Positions 39,587 to 47,796 of a stretch of DNA of 64,000 nucleotides are shown here, one piece after another. Both the position numbers and the translations under genes were made by a program. Where the stretch lies: the NCBI GenBank assembly GCA_963724015.1, contig CAVRTM010000004.1:806001-870000 (forward strand). Direction: 5' to 3'. The DNA is from CAVRTM01 sp963724015 (GTDB taxonomy: Bacteria > Actinomycetota > Actinomycetes > Actinomycetales > Dermatophilaceae). The notes beneath the pieces were generated by a model. The model ran no database searches. It was given only the letters and a program-made list of their open reading frames with translations, and was not told where the DNA came from. The first letter of the stretch is position 1, and each line of letters starts with the position of its first letter.

Positions 39587-40179
39587 TCAGGGGGCCGTGG
39601 ACTGCACCACAGGCCTGCGGTTCCAGCCGTGGAAGGGCGAGTGGTCGCCCGAGTCCCAGGCCTCGCGCAGCCCCGGGCTGCTGAGGTCCCAGTCGGGACG
39701 GATCTCGCTCGTGACGGCCCGCAGGTCGTGCCAGAGGTCGACGACCGACGGGCGGCCCCAGAACCAGTAGCCGTTGTAGACGCTGTGGACGACCAGCCCG
39801 GGCTTGAGCACGATCGTGTGGGGGATCATCGGGTCGTGCTCGGGGTCGGTGTACTCCTGGATGTCGAGGTCCCGCTGGACGATGCGCCCAGGGTCGGCGA
39901 GGAAGGTCCACTGGGCGCCCACCGAGGCGCGGAACTCCTGGAGCTCGTGGTGCTCGTCGGTCGTGATCGTGACGATCCGGGTGTAGGCCACGGCGATCTG
40001 CGGGTAGAACGCGGCGAGCTCGAGGTGCTGCTGGTGCTCCTTGGGGCAGTAGTGCCCGCGGGCCAGCGTGAGGATAAGAGGGTCTTCGCCCTGGAGGTCG
40101 CTGAGCCGCCGAACGACGTTGGTGTGGTCGGGGAGCTCGTAGTCCGGGAACGTTCCGCCGGGGCGATGTCGGGGCGCAT
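39587..40179 (-). CDS. peroxiredoxin-like (AhpC/TSA) protein (one frameshift at the 5' end)
   Basis: About 197 residues if one C missing near 40164 is restored, so that MRPDIAPGGTFPDYELPDHTNVVRRLSDLQ reads through. Thioredoxin-fold segments follow: DPLILTLARGHYCPKEHQQ with a single Cys at the peroxidatic position, VTITTDEHHELQEFRASVG, WTFLADPGRIVQRDLDIQEY, MIPHTIVLKPGLVVHSVYNG. One-cysteine peroxidase activity is plausible. ATG 40179 is favoured by AAGGTGGG before it; a GTG at 40195 in the other frame is the alternative that needs no correction. Last gene of a minus-strand operon with a VOC protein and a flavin disulfide reductase. Confidence 0.75.
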
Positions 40180-40219
40180 GGTGCCCACCTTCCACGTGGC
40201 GATGCGAACGGCGGCCGGG

Positions 40220-40309
40220 TCAGCCGAGGAGGAGCTGCTGGCCGCCGTCGATGTCGAACGTCGCCCCGGTCAGGGCGGTGTTGGTCATGATGTGGACGGC
40301 GATGGTCAT
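40220..40309 (-). pseudogene. remnant of a short-chain dehydrogenase (C-terminal end only)
   Basis: A 29-residue open frame, MTIAVHIMTNTALTGATF continuing DIDGGQQLLLG, matches the last strand and C-terminal tail of SDR enzymes (MTN..LTG..FDIDGGQ). The Rossmann fold and catalytic Tyr-x-x-x-Lys are gone. GGAGG lies just before the ATG, which may be chance or the result of the deletion. It lies between the flavin reductase and the peroxiredoxin, and suggests that this operon once carried a full SDR gene. Too short for a functional enzyme. Confidence 0.6.
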
Positions 40310-40323
40310 GGTCCCTCCTGGGG

Positions 40324-41697
40324 TCAGCGCCCTCGCGGCGGTCCCGCGCCGACGGGCTTGTGCGCGGCCGCGATCTCGGCCGCGAGCGCCTTCAGCGCGG
40401 CGACGTAGATCTCCGAGAACGTGGGGAACGGCTGGATCGTGTCGCGCAGGACGTCTAGCGGGACGTGGGCGCGGATCGCCAGCGTGGCCTGCTGGAGCCA
40501 CTCGCCTGCCTCCGGCCCCAGGGCGTAGGCGCCGGTGAGGCGCTCCCCGTCGCTGAGCAGAGTCAGGAAGCCGGGGGACTCGGCGTACGCATGGGTGTAG
40601 GTGGCGGTCTTGGCGACCTCGGAGACCAGGGCGGTGGCACTGAAGGAAGCCTCGGTGGCGCCGACCGCGGCGGCCTGCGGGTCGGTGTAGGTCACGCGCG
40701 GGCACGGCCTCGTAGCTGGCCTCGCGAGGGTCGCCGAGGATGTTGGCCGCCACGACCTCGCCCTGGTACTTGCCGACGTGGGTCAGCGGCCAGAGGCCGT
40801 TGACGTCGCCGATGGCCCACAGGCTGCTCCGCCACCCGCAGGTGCGCGTCGACCGGAACTCCGTAGGCGTCCGGCTCGACGCCGACGGTCTCGAGGCCGA
40901 GCCCGCGCACCCGCGGGCGCCGGCCGGTGGCGACCAGCAACCGGTCGCCGCGCAGCTCGCGCCCGTCGTCGAGCTCCAGGACGTAGTCCTCGCCCTCGCG
41001 TCGGGCGGCGGTCGCGTTCACGGACAGCGCGAGCTCGATGCCCTCGCGCTCGAGGACCTCGCCGAGGGCCTCGCCCGAGCGGCGCCGGCTCCCGGGCGAG
41101 CAGGTGGCCGGCCATGTCGACCACCACCGCCGCGCCGCCGAGCCGGCGCACCACCTGTGCCATCTCCACGCCGACCGGTCCGCCGCCCAGGATGAGCAGG
41201 CGGCGCGGTACGGCGGTCATGGAGGTCGCCTCCCGGCTGGTCCAGACCCCGTCGAGCTCGCGCAGGCCCGGCACCGGCGGCACGACCGGGTCGGCGCCGT
41301 TCGCGAGCACGACGTGGTCGGCGGTATGGGGCACGCCGTCGACCTCGACGACGCCCGGCCCCGCGAGCCGGCCCGTGCCGCGCAGCAGGTCGATGCCGGA
41401 ATCGGCCAGCCAGCGCTCCTGCCCGGCATCGGAGTAGTCCGAGACCATGAAGTCCCGCCAGGCGAACACCGCCTCGACGTCGACCTCGGCCTTCGCTGCC
41501 GCGTCGCGCGCGCCCTGGACCGCCTCACCCGGCCGCAGCAGCGTCTTGGACGGAATGCAGGCCCAGTACGAACACTCCCCGCCCACGAGCTCGCGCTCGA
41601 CGACGGCCACGCGCAGGCCACCCTCGGCCAGGGCGCCCGCGCAGTGCTCACCCGGCGAGCCGCCGCCGAGCACGATCACGTCGTACTCGCTGGTCAT
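40324..41697 (-). CDS. FAD-dependent pyridine nucleotide-disulfide oxidoreductase (three frameshifts)
   Basis: About 456 residues after removing extra bases near 41086, 40834 and 40697. FAD motif YDVIVLGGGSPGEHCAGALAE, redox-active disulfide GGECSYWACIPSKTLLRP (CX4C, about residues 42-47), NAD(P) motif LLILGGGPVGVEMAQV, second FAD motif ending LWAIGDVNGLWPLTHVGKYQG, and a dimerisation domain. Fits the dihydrolipoamide dehydrogenase/mercuric reductase group, but the usual C-terminal HAHPT-type His-Glu pair is not evident (the end reads PFPTFSEIYVAALKAL), closer to NAD(P)H quinone or soluble transhydrogenase-like members. ATG overlaps the stop of the 55-aa gene upstream. Confidence 0.85.
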
Positions 41698-41861
41698 GTC
41701 GGTGGCTCCTCGCCGGCGCGCTCACGGACCATGTACAGCGCGTACCAGTCCGGCCAGTTCGGGTCGGCCTCGCCGGTCCGCTCCTCGTGCTTGCCGTGCG
41801 CTTCGGACGCCCGCCTGAGGGCTTCCGAGAGGTCGCCCACGGAGGCGTACGTCGTGTCCAT
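41694..41861 (-). CDS. 55-residue conserved small protein with WPDWYA motif
   Basis: A short gene with GGGGAGAGG before its ATG. Product begins MDTTYASVGDLSEALRRASE, then AHGKHEERTGEADPNWPDWY and ends MVRERAGEEPPT. The pattern of an N-terminal helix, a His/Glu-rich turn and NWPDWYALYMV is familiar from small unnamed actinobacterial proteins found with VOC or SDR genes. No function known. It starts 12 bp after the VOC gene and its TGA overlaps the ATG of the flavin reductase (ATGA), so the three are co-translated. It may be a partner or substrate-channel subunit of one of them (guess). Confidence 0.75.
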   Translation of the reverse strand: MDTTYASVGDLSEALRRASEAHGKHEERTGEADPNWPDWYALYMVRERAGEEPPT

Positions 41862-41873
41862 CAGCCTCTCCCC

Positions 41874-42376
41874 TCAGCGGCCCGGAAGCCGCGTCTTGAT
41901 CTCCTGCAGCACCCAGCCGTTGCCGTCCGGGTCAGAGAAGGTGGCGAACGAGCCGTAGTCGGCATGTCCTGGCGCCGGACCGCTCAGGCGCCCCTCGGTC
42001 CCGGCGTGATGGAAGACCCCGGTCACGTCGTGGAACGGCTCGCTGACCTCCACCCCCCGCCCGATGAGGTCGGCACGGGCTTCGTCGAGGTCGTTCACCG
42101 CGAGGTGCAGACCCTCGAACGAGCCGGGCGGGGCCGAGGTGACTCCTTCGCCGAAGATGATCGAGCAGCCGGAGCCCGGAGGCGTGAACTGCACCAGCCG
42201 GTAGCCGCTCCTCGACGGCGAGCTTCGGCGTCGAGCCGCCACCCCAGCGACTCGTAGAAGCCCTTGGCGCGGTCAACATCCGAGACCGGCAGGACCACGA
42301 CCTCGAGCCTGACCTCCCCCGGCCGCACCGGCGGGCTGCCGGTCGCCGTTTCGCTGCTCGCCTGGACGCTGTTCAT
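41874..42376 (-). CDS. VOC-family (glyoxalase/bleomycin-resistance-like) protein (two frameshifts)
   Basis: About 166 residues when two extra bases near 42227 and 42212 are removed. One paired VOC unit: EVRLEVVVLPVSDVDRAKGFYESLGWRLDAE ... YRLVQFTPPGSGCSIIFGEG, then FEGLHLAVNDLDEARADLIGRGVEVSEPF and YGSFATFSDPDGNGWVLQEIKTRLPG. Metal ligand candidates are His in GLHLAV and Glu in LQEIKT. Such proteins include glyoxalases and dioxygenases. First gene of the minus-strand operon; start MNSVQASSETATG. Confidence 0.85.
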
Positions 42377-42718
42377 GGTCGGCCTCCGTCGGTTGGTGGC
42401 ACCTGACAGGGCGACGGGGCCTCGGCGACTGGCGAAACGAACGACACCGACCGGGCGCCGGCCGTCGCTGCGGCGCCTGCGGGCTGGGAGTCGCACGGAC
42501 CTCTATTGACCGCCGTCTGGGCAGGTCCTCGATGGAAACGCCCTGTAGTACTGGACTTTCGCGCCTTTTCCACTTGCAGTCAAGGTGCCGGCACGCGGCT
42601 CGGCTGGTCCGCGTCGTGGTCGGACGGTGGCCGTCTGCGTCAGCTGACGAGGCCGTCAACAAGGGCGATGCGTCCTCGCCCACGACCGTGCCGCGGACGA
42701 CTCGGCAACCGATCTACG
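42377..42718. other. gap with no gene, upstream of the VOC operon
   Basis: About 340 bases between two minus-strand genes. No frame has believable coding character. It should hold the promoter of the VOC operon (GGGCGCCGGCCGTCG-type GC-rich DNA near 42450) and the 3' end of the sigma-factor transcript, but I see no clear -10/-35 or terminator. Confidence 0.4.
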
Positions 42719-42913
42719 TCACTGCCGAGGAGTCGACTGGGTCGCATACTCACGGAGTCGTAGGAGCTCGTCCAGCAGGCGGTCGGCGCGGCGGTCGATG
42801 AGGTTCCTGAACATGAGGTCGGCGCGCGGGCCGGTGCGGTGAGCCGCCCGAAGGGCGGGGATGCCACGCAGGTCCTCCTGTATCGCCTCAAGGGAGCGAG
42901 GCGCTGTCCTCAT
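42719..42913 (-). CDS. 64-residue helical protein translationally coupled to the ECF sigma factor
   Basis: The product, starting MRTAPRSLEAIQEDLRGIPA and ending LREYATQSTPRQ, is predicted to be almost all helix and rich in Arg, Leu, Asp and Glu. It has no cysteines, no zinc-finger anti-sigma motif and no membrane segment. Its ATG overlaps the sigma factor stop as ATGA, which strongly suggests it is a real, co-expressed gene. It stands where an anti-sigma factor usually is. Could be a small regulator of the sigma factor, but no homologue is recognised. Confidence 0.55.
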   Translation of the reverse strand: MRTAPRSLEAIQEDLRGIPALRAAHRTGPRADLMFRNLIDRRADRLLDELLRLREYATQSTPRQ

Positions 42914-43557
42914 GGGATTGACGCACCCACGGCGACGGCGACCTGCGATCGGCGACCTGGCCCGAACGACGTCCGCTTTTTCGCAACCGGCGGTGTGGCG
43001 GCCGTCGCGGGGAGCAAGCCAGGGCCGTCCCTGACCTCCGTCAGCTGCCGGCGAAGGGCCTGTAGGGCGTAATGCAACCGGGACCGCACGGTCCCCACCG
43101 GCACCCCCAGGGCAGCGGCCACTCGCTCCGCGGGCAGGTCGCGATAGTAGGTCTCCATCAGCACATCCCGGTGCAGAGGCGACAGCTGCTGCATGGCGCC
43201 TGCGAGGAGCTGCCGGTCCAGCAGCGTGTCGTAACCACCCTCCGCCTCGCCGTCGAGCAGGGCGTCGTCGACGAGCCTGATATGGCGATGCCGCGCCGCC
43301 CGCGCCCTGTCGATGAGGATGCGGCGCAGCACCTGACGCAGCCACGGCCTCGCAGGTCGGTCGTCCTGGAGCAGGCGGGGAAGGTGGCGCCACGCGCGCA
43401 GGAAGGTCTCCTGCAGCGCGTCCTCGGCCGCCATCCGGTCATGGGTGAAGTGCTCGGCGTAGGCCAGCAGCGCGCGGGCGTGCTCCCGGTACAGAGTCCG
43501 CAGGGCGTCCTCGGGGCTGGCAGGTGGTGGCTGCCGGGCCACAGATACATCGGTCAT
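42910..43557 (-). CDS. ECF-family RNA polymerase sigma factor
   Basis: A 215-residue protein. Region 2: LYREHARALLAYAEHFTHDRMAAEDALQETFLRAWRHL; region 4: LSPLHRDVLMETYYRDLPAERVAAALGVPVGTVRSRLHYALQALRRQL with its helix-turn-helix. A 35-residue basic tail follows. It recognises alternative promoters, usually with a cognate anti-sigma factor; none of the standard kind is nearby. Start ATG 43557 (MTDVSVARQ) is preferred over GTG 43569, which lies inside a 19-bp palindrome. A divergent gene for a secreted-repeat protein starts at 43711 and is a likely target. Confidence 0.9.
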   Translation of the reverse strand: MTDVSVARQPPPASPEDALRTLYREHARALLAYAEHFTHDRMAAEDALQETFLRAWRHLPRLLQDDRPARPWLRQVLRRILIDRARAARHRHIRLVDDALLDGEAEGGYDTLLDRQLLAGAMQQLSPLHRDVLMETYYRDLPAERVAAALGVPVGTVRSRLHYALQALRRQLTEVRDGPGLLPATAATPPVAKKRTSFGPGRRSQVAVAVGASIP

Positions 43558-43559
43558 GT

Positions 43560-43578
43560 CTACTAACACGGTTAGTAG
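43560..43578. promoter_or_regulatory. 19-bp palindrome at the sigma factor start
   Basis: CTACTAAC-ACG-GTTAGTAG: perfect 8-bp arms with a 3-bp spacer, ending 2 bp before the sigma factor ATG. AT-rich against a GC-rich background, so unlikely to be chance. Candidate operator for the sigma operon or for both divergent genes. Confidence 0.55.
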
Positions 43579-43710
43579 TTCCGCCCGGTTCAGCGGACTG
43601 TGCCGGTCTTTGGGCCTGAATGTTCACCGTCGACTGGTCGTGTCAGTAGTCGGCGGGTGCCCGGTTTCGTGGACCCGTTTCCCTGTTACAACTCACGTTT
43701 CGAGGCGAAC

Positions 43711-44256
43711 ATGAAACGCACGTACTTCCTCGGGGGCATCGCAGCGGCCGCTGTCCTCGCCGCCGGTGGCATCGGACTGGACGCGGCGGTGTCGCAGAAC
43801 GGCGCCCACGCCGGATCCCTCTACGGAGCATCCTCCCGCGCACCGGCGGCGCCGGCCCCCAGCATCGCCACAGCGGCGTTGGCGCCCGGGACTGCGCTGG
43901 TGGACCGTGCCGGGCGCACGCTCTACCTGTTCGAAGCCGACTCCCAGGTCAAGTCGGCCTGCAGCGGTGCCTGCGCACAGGTCTGGCCGCCCCTGCTCAC
44001 CGATGGCGCGAGGCCCACGGTCTCCTCCCCGGTGCAGGCACGCCTGCTCGGCGCTGTGACACGCAGCGATGGCACCCGGCAGGTCACGTACCACCACCAC
44101 CCCCTGTACCTCTACGTCGGGGACAGACAGCGCGGCGACGCGCGTGGACAGGGGCTGGACCAGTTCGGAGCCGGCTGGTACGTGGTGACTGCGGCCGGCG
44201 ACAAGATCGACTCCGGCGACGAGGCTGCTCCGCCCGCAGCAGGCGCAAACTGGTAG
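43711..44256 (+). CDS. secreted-repeat protein (COG4315, Lipoprotein_15 family)
   Basis: A 181-residue exported protein: MKRTYFLGGIAAAAVLAAGGIGLDAAV is a signal or membrane anchor, with no Cys lipobox. Then a Pro/Ala linker and two 'secreted repeat of unknown function' units: ALVDRAGRTLYLFEADSQVKSACSGACAQVWPPLL and RQVTYHHHPLYLYVGDRQRGDARGQGLDQFGAGWYVV. The paired cysteines in SACSGACAQVWPP are typical. Function unknown; often found beside sigma factors or redox genes. Divergent from the ECF sigma gene. Confidence 0.85.
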   Translation: MKRTYFLGGIAAAAVLAAGGIGLDAAVSQNGAHAGSLYGASSRAPAAPAPSIATAALAPGTALVDRAGRTLYLFEADSQVKSACSGACAQVWPPLLTDGARPTVSSPVQARLLGAVTRSDGTRQVTYHHHPLYLYVGDRQRGDARGQGLDQFGAGWYVVTAAGDKIDSGDEAAPPAAGANW

Positions 44257-44341
44257 CGGGGCCCGGCTGGCGCTCCGACGCGCGGGACACGTCGCCCGGA
44301 TCCGGATGACGTGCGCCGCGGCCAGGACCTCCACGCAAGCG

Positions 44342-45298
44342 CTATCGCAGGGCCAACAGCGCGGGCGCGGTGGCGAGCAGGAGCGGCCCAGCGGTGACTG
44401 CCACCACAGCCGAGCGAGCGAGGGTGCGGCGGCGGAGCGGTAGCCGGTCCGGTGGCCGCAGCAGGCGGTGGATCCGCGCGACGGCGTCCGCCCCGGCTGC
44501 GGTTGCCGGGGTCCGTTCCCGCGGTGAGCCGCCCGCCGCCGATGCGCCGGCGCTCCCCACCGCAACCAGGGCGCTCGCAAGTATCAGTGGCTCGTGCTGG
44601 TGCACGGCGAGCTCGTCGGCGTCCATCTCGAGGAGCCGGCCCAGGCGAGCGGGTGTCTCGCGCAGGACCGGGACGAACGGCAGCGACTGGGCGGCCAAGG
44701 CTGCGGCGAGCTGCCACCGGTGGTGCCGGGCCCCCAGGTGTGCCAGCTCGTGGGCCAAGACGGCGCTCAGCTGCCGTGCGGTGAGGATCTCCATGGCGCC
44801 GCTGGTGACGACGACAGTGGGGCGTCGTCCCGCGAGGCTGTAAGCGGCCGCGCCCGGGGTGTCGAGGACCACGATCGGCGGGGAGGCCTCCGCGAGCCTG
44901 CGTCCGGCCAGGCGGATCAGCAGCCGGTGACGGCGCTGCTCGGTCCGGCGGTCGAGGGACAACCGACCCGCAACGAACACCATCCGCGACGCCAGGCCTG
45001 TCGACAGCGCCTGCCCCAGGACGACGACCCCCGCACCACCGGGTGAGCCGTAGGCGGCGCGCAGGCGGGTGAGGCACGCCCCGACCAGGGAACCGATGTC
45101 GGTCGTCAGGGCGCTGGCCGGGAGCAGGAGCGTGACGCCGGCCAGCAACAGCGCGAAGAGGACCGACCATGCCGCGGCCAGCACCGCGGCGGCTCCCAAC
45201 CGTGGCGCCCGCACCAGCCAGCCCGACCGGCGGAACCCCGCCGGGCCGAGGACGCCGACGACGACTGCGTAGAGCACCAGGGCTACGCCGACCGTCAT
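44342..45298 (-). CDS. M56-family (BlaR1/MecR1-like) membrane metallopeptidase
   Basis: A 318-residue protein. Three to four hydrophobic helices (MTVGVALVLYAVVVGVLG; AAAVLAAAWSVLFALLLAGVTLLL; a C-terminal VVAVTAGPLLLATAPALLAL) and the zinc motif HELAH in LSAVLAHELAHLGARHH, with a downstream Glu/Asp in MDADELAVHQHEP. It lacks a penicillin-binding sensor domain. Typically cleaves or controls its partner BlaI-type repressor. ATG overlaps the stop of that repressor gene (ATGA). Confidence 0.88.
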   Translation of the reverse strand: MTVGVALVLYAVVVGVLGPAGFRRSGWLVRAPRLGAAAVLAAAWSVLFALLLAGVTLLLPASALTTDIGSLVGACLTRLRAAYGSPGGAGVVVLGQALSTGLASRMVFVAGRLSLDRRTEQRRHRLLIRLAGRRLAEASPPIVVLDTPGAAAYSLAGRRPTVVVTSGAMEILTARQLSAVLAHELAHLGARHHRWQLAAALAAQSLPFVPVLRETPARLGRLLEMDADELAVHQHEPLILASALVAVGSAGASAAGGSPRERTPATAAGADAVARIHRLLRPPDRLPLRRRTLARSAVVAVTAGPLLLATAPALLALR

Positions 45299-45693
45299 GA
45301 CGGCGGCCCTTCGGCGGGGCGGTCGCCGGGGCTTCGCAGCAGGTCGGCCAGCGCGGCGGCATCCTGGGGGTCCATCTCCTCGACGAACCGGGCCAGCACG
45401 CCGGCCCGGTCGTCGCTGACGGCAAGGGCCTCACGCATCAGGGTGGCCGTGTACGCCTGCCGGCCGAGCACCGGCGAGTACCGCCAGGCCCGGCCGTCCC
45501 GGACGCGGTCGAGCCACCCCTTGCGGTGCAGGTTGTCCATGACGGTCATGATCGTGGTGTAGGCCAGCGCCCGCTGCGGGCGCATGAGGTCGACCACGTC
45601 CCGCACGAGCAGCGGTTGCTGTGCGTCCCATAACAGCTCCATGACCGAGGCCTCGAGGTCACCAAAGGGGCGTGATCTGCGCGGCGGTGGCAT
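45295..45693 (-). CDS. BlaI/MecI/CopY-family transcriptional repressor
   Basis: A 132-residue winged-helix protein: FGDLEASVMELLWDAQQPLLVRDVVDLM, RALAYTTIMTVMDNLHRKGWLDRVRDGRAWRYSPV (recognition helix and wing), and a dimerising C-terminus ALAVSDDRAGVLARFVEEM. Start MPPPRRSRPFG preferred over one 60 bp upstream because CCGGAG precedes it. Co-translated with the M56 peptidase. No beta-lactamase or copper gene is adjacent, so its target is not evident. Confidence 0.88.
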   Translation of the reverse strand: MPPPRRSRPFGDLEASVMELLWDAQQPLLVRDVVDLMRPQRALAYTTIMTVMDNLHRKGWLDRVRDGRAWRYSPVLGRQAYTATLMREALAVSDDRAGVLARFVEEMDPQDAAALADLLRSPGDRPAEGPPS

Positions 45694-45820
45694 CGGCACT
45701 CCGGTTAGCTCGAGCGGCGGACAACGTCCTCCTGCGGTACACGATCGAACCATCCGCCGGGTTCATCGGTGACCACGAGCGAGGGACACCCCTGGCGGGG
45801 GCCTCGGCTCCGCCGGTCCG

Positions 45821-46486
45821 TCAGAGCCCGGCCGGGAAGGTGTAGGGCTCGAACGGGACCACCGGGCCCACGTCCAGCTGGAGGACCGTATGGCGATCCA
45901 GCTGGATGTCGCGAGGGTCGCCACAGAACGGTGTGCCGTCGACGATGGCGGTGATCCGGCCGCGGTGGGGTCCGACCTGCGTCTGCCCGAGCGGCTCGCC
46001 CCAGATGTCGAAGAACTCCCCTAGCGTGTAGTTCCTGAGCACGGGCGACTCGACGTGGATCACGCCGCTGGTGTCATGGGTGTGCAGCCCGTAGAACGCG
46101 GCGCCGCCGGCCACGAACGGCCCGTCGGCGGTTCCCGTGAGACGCAGTGGTGGTACCACGCCGATTCCGTACGGGATGGTGCGTCGCTGCCCGTTGACGA
46201 AGACGGCGAGGTGGGCGTGGAGGTGCAACGCCACCTGCTCGCCGCCGGCGCCGATGCCGTCTACGACCCCGCCGGACGCCCCTCCGGTGACCGGCGCGAG
46301 AAGGGGCGCGGTCAGGCCGGCGGCTACCACGGCGGTGCCGCCTCCGCCACGTGCGACCAGCCCAAGTGCGGACAGGACCGCGAGCAACGTCGCGGCTGCG
46401 ACCAGGAGGCGCCGGCGGGGCCCCTGACCCCGCCGCCCTCCGTACCGGTCCGACGTGGAGCGTTTCGCTCTCCCGTCCACCGTCAT
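45821..46486 (-). CDS. membrane-anchored hypothetical protein with HLHAHLAVFVNG motif
   Basis: A 221-residue protein: basic N-terminus, one transmembrane segment (LLVAAATLLAVLSALGLVA), a Gly-rich linker and an external beta-rich domain containing ALHLHAHLAVFVNGQRRTIP, YGLHTHDTSGVIHVESP, EFFDIWGEPL and TPFCGDPRDIQL. The His-rich HLHAHL and LHTHD clusters look like a metal site. Seen in other bacteria as an unnamed conserved family. Start overlaps the haloperoxidase-like gene stop (TGATG), so they are co-translated. Confidence 0.75.
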   Translation of the reverse strand: MTVDGRAKRSTSDRYGGRRGQGPRRRLLVAAATLLAVLSALGLVARGGGGTAVVAAGLTAPLLAPVTGGASGGVVDGIGAGGEQVALHLHAHLAVFVNGQRRTIPYGIGVVPPLRLTGTADGPFVAGGAAFYGLHTHDTSGVIHVESPVLRNYTLGEFFDIWGEPLGQTQVGPHRGRITAIVDGTPFCGDPRDIQLDRHTVLQLDVGPVVPFEPYTFPAGL

Positions 46487-47796
46487 CACCCGGTGGTGTG
46501 CCGGTGTGCCGGGAACCTGCGCATGACCTCGGCGGCAACCTGCCGGCCGAGCGCCTGGCCGGCGCGGTGGTCGATGCGGGTGTGCTGACCGGCCCAGATC
46601 CGGCTGAGGCCGGCGTCGTCGGCGGCCGCGGACAGGCTGTCGAAGCGGCGCGTCACCCCGGGGTCGGCCGCGGAGCTGATCGCCAGGCTCTGGCGGGTGC
46701 CGTAGAAGGCGGCCAGCACGCTGGCGGCTGCCTCGCTGATCGCGCTGTGCGCTCCGGGATAGGAGGGGTCCGGGGCGGTCTTGGTCAGCGGAACCCACGT
46801 CGGGTCCGCCACGATCGCCGGGTCGCGCCGGACGCCGAGCTGGATCGCGGTGACCGGTCGCCAGACGCGCCAGTGGTACTTGGCGTCGTACAGGGCGGTT
46901 GTCGTGTCGGCCAGCGACAAGTCCAGGGCGGACAGGACGGTCGTGGCCTCGGTGAGGCTGGCGTGGCCGTCGGCGAGCAGGCGCTGGGTGGCCTGGTTCC
47001 ACGTGTTCCAGACCGGAGCGCCGCTCCAGAACTTCGCGGCCACGGTCTCGTCCGCGGTGCGGGTGGTGCTCGAGGGGCGCCCGACGCTCCTGACCTCGGC
47101 CAGCGCGGTCGCGTACCGGGCGCTGGTCACCGGCGGCGGGGCGGCCGGGCGGAACTGCCCGGACTCCGCGAGCACGAAGGGTGCCACCTTGCCCCACGAG
47201 GTGTAAACGGGTGCGGCGAACTTCGGCGGGGTGGGGCGGTAGCTCCCAGGGCGGGTGCCGGCCGGAAAGGGCGCCGGGACGGCCGAGGAGCCGTCGGACG
47301 CGCGCAACGCGACGAGCTGGTTCGCCGCGGCCCGGCCGACCCGCACGCCGTCGTCCTTGGGTCGACCGCGCGGGATGTCGGCGAGCTGACCGCGCAACCG
47401 GGCGTCCAGGCCGGTCCTCAGCGACGGGTACAGCGCGAGCAGGACGTCGTGCGCCGCCTGGTCGGCAGCGGCGTCCGGACGTGCGTCGCCCGGCGCCGGG
47501 ACGGCACGGTATGGCGGCCCGCCGTGGGTGATCGAGTCGACGGCGTCGTACTCGGCGGCTTGCAGCATGGCGAAGCTGCGGGTGGGGTGGACCGTCGGCG
47601 GCCTGGCACCGGGCGGCCCGAGGATCGAGATCAGCTGCTGGTTCCAGTCGATAACCGACTGCCCGGACCCGGGCTTGTCCGCCACGGCCGTCCGTGGCGC
47701 GGTGCCGACCGAGGCCGGCGCCAGCATGGGGATGGCGACGCCCGCAGCCGTGGCGGCGGCGGCCAGGGTGAGAATCAGGGAGGTTGGTTTGCGCAT
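46486..47796 (-). CDS. exported vanadium-dependent haloperoxidase-like / PAP2-superfamily protein
   Basis: A 436-residue protein with a Sec signal peptide (MRKPTSLILTLAAAATAAGVAIPMLAPA). The PAP2/vanadate-binding motifs are visible: KYHWRVWRPVTAI (Lys and Arg of motif 1), SYPGAHSAISEA (motif 2, with Gly-Ala-His-Ser in place of SGH) and WAGQHTRIDHRAG (motif 3, Arg-x-x-x-Gly region with His). Similar actinobacterial proteins are called vanadium-dependent haloperoxidases, though many may be phosphatases. Start chosen at the signal peptide rather than 108 bp upstream. Extracytoplasmic. Confidence 0.8.
   Translation of the reverse strand: MRKPTSLILTLAAAATAAGVAIPMLAPASVGTAPRTAVADKPGSGQSVIDWNQQLISILGPPGARPPTVHPTRSFAMLQAAEYDAVDSITHGGPPYRAVPAPGDARPDAAADQAAHDVLLALYPSLRTGLDARLRGQLADIPRGRPKDDGVRVGRAAANQLVALRASDGSSAVPAPFPAGTRPGSYRPTPPKFAAPVYTSWGKVAPFVLAESGQFRPAAPPPVTSARYATALAEVRSVGRPSSTTRTADETVAAKFWSGAPVWNTWNQATQRLLADGHASLTEATTVLSALDLSLADTTTALYDAKYHWRVWRPVTAIQLGVRRDPAIVADPTWVPLTKTAPDPSYPGAHSAISEAAASVLAAFYGTRQSLAISSAADPGVTRRFDSLSAAADDAGLSRIWAGQHTRIDHRAGQALGRQVAAEVMRRFPAHRHTTG

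Noticed and set aside
42910..43569. Sigma factor start at GTG 43569
   Set aside because: It would put the start codon inside the 19-bp palindrome and adds only four residues; ATG 43557 is simpler.
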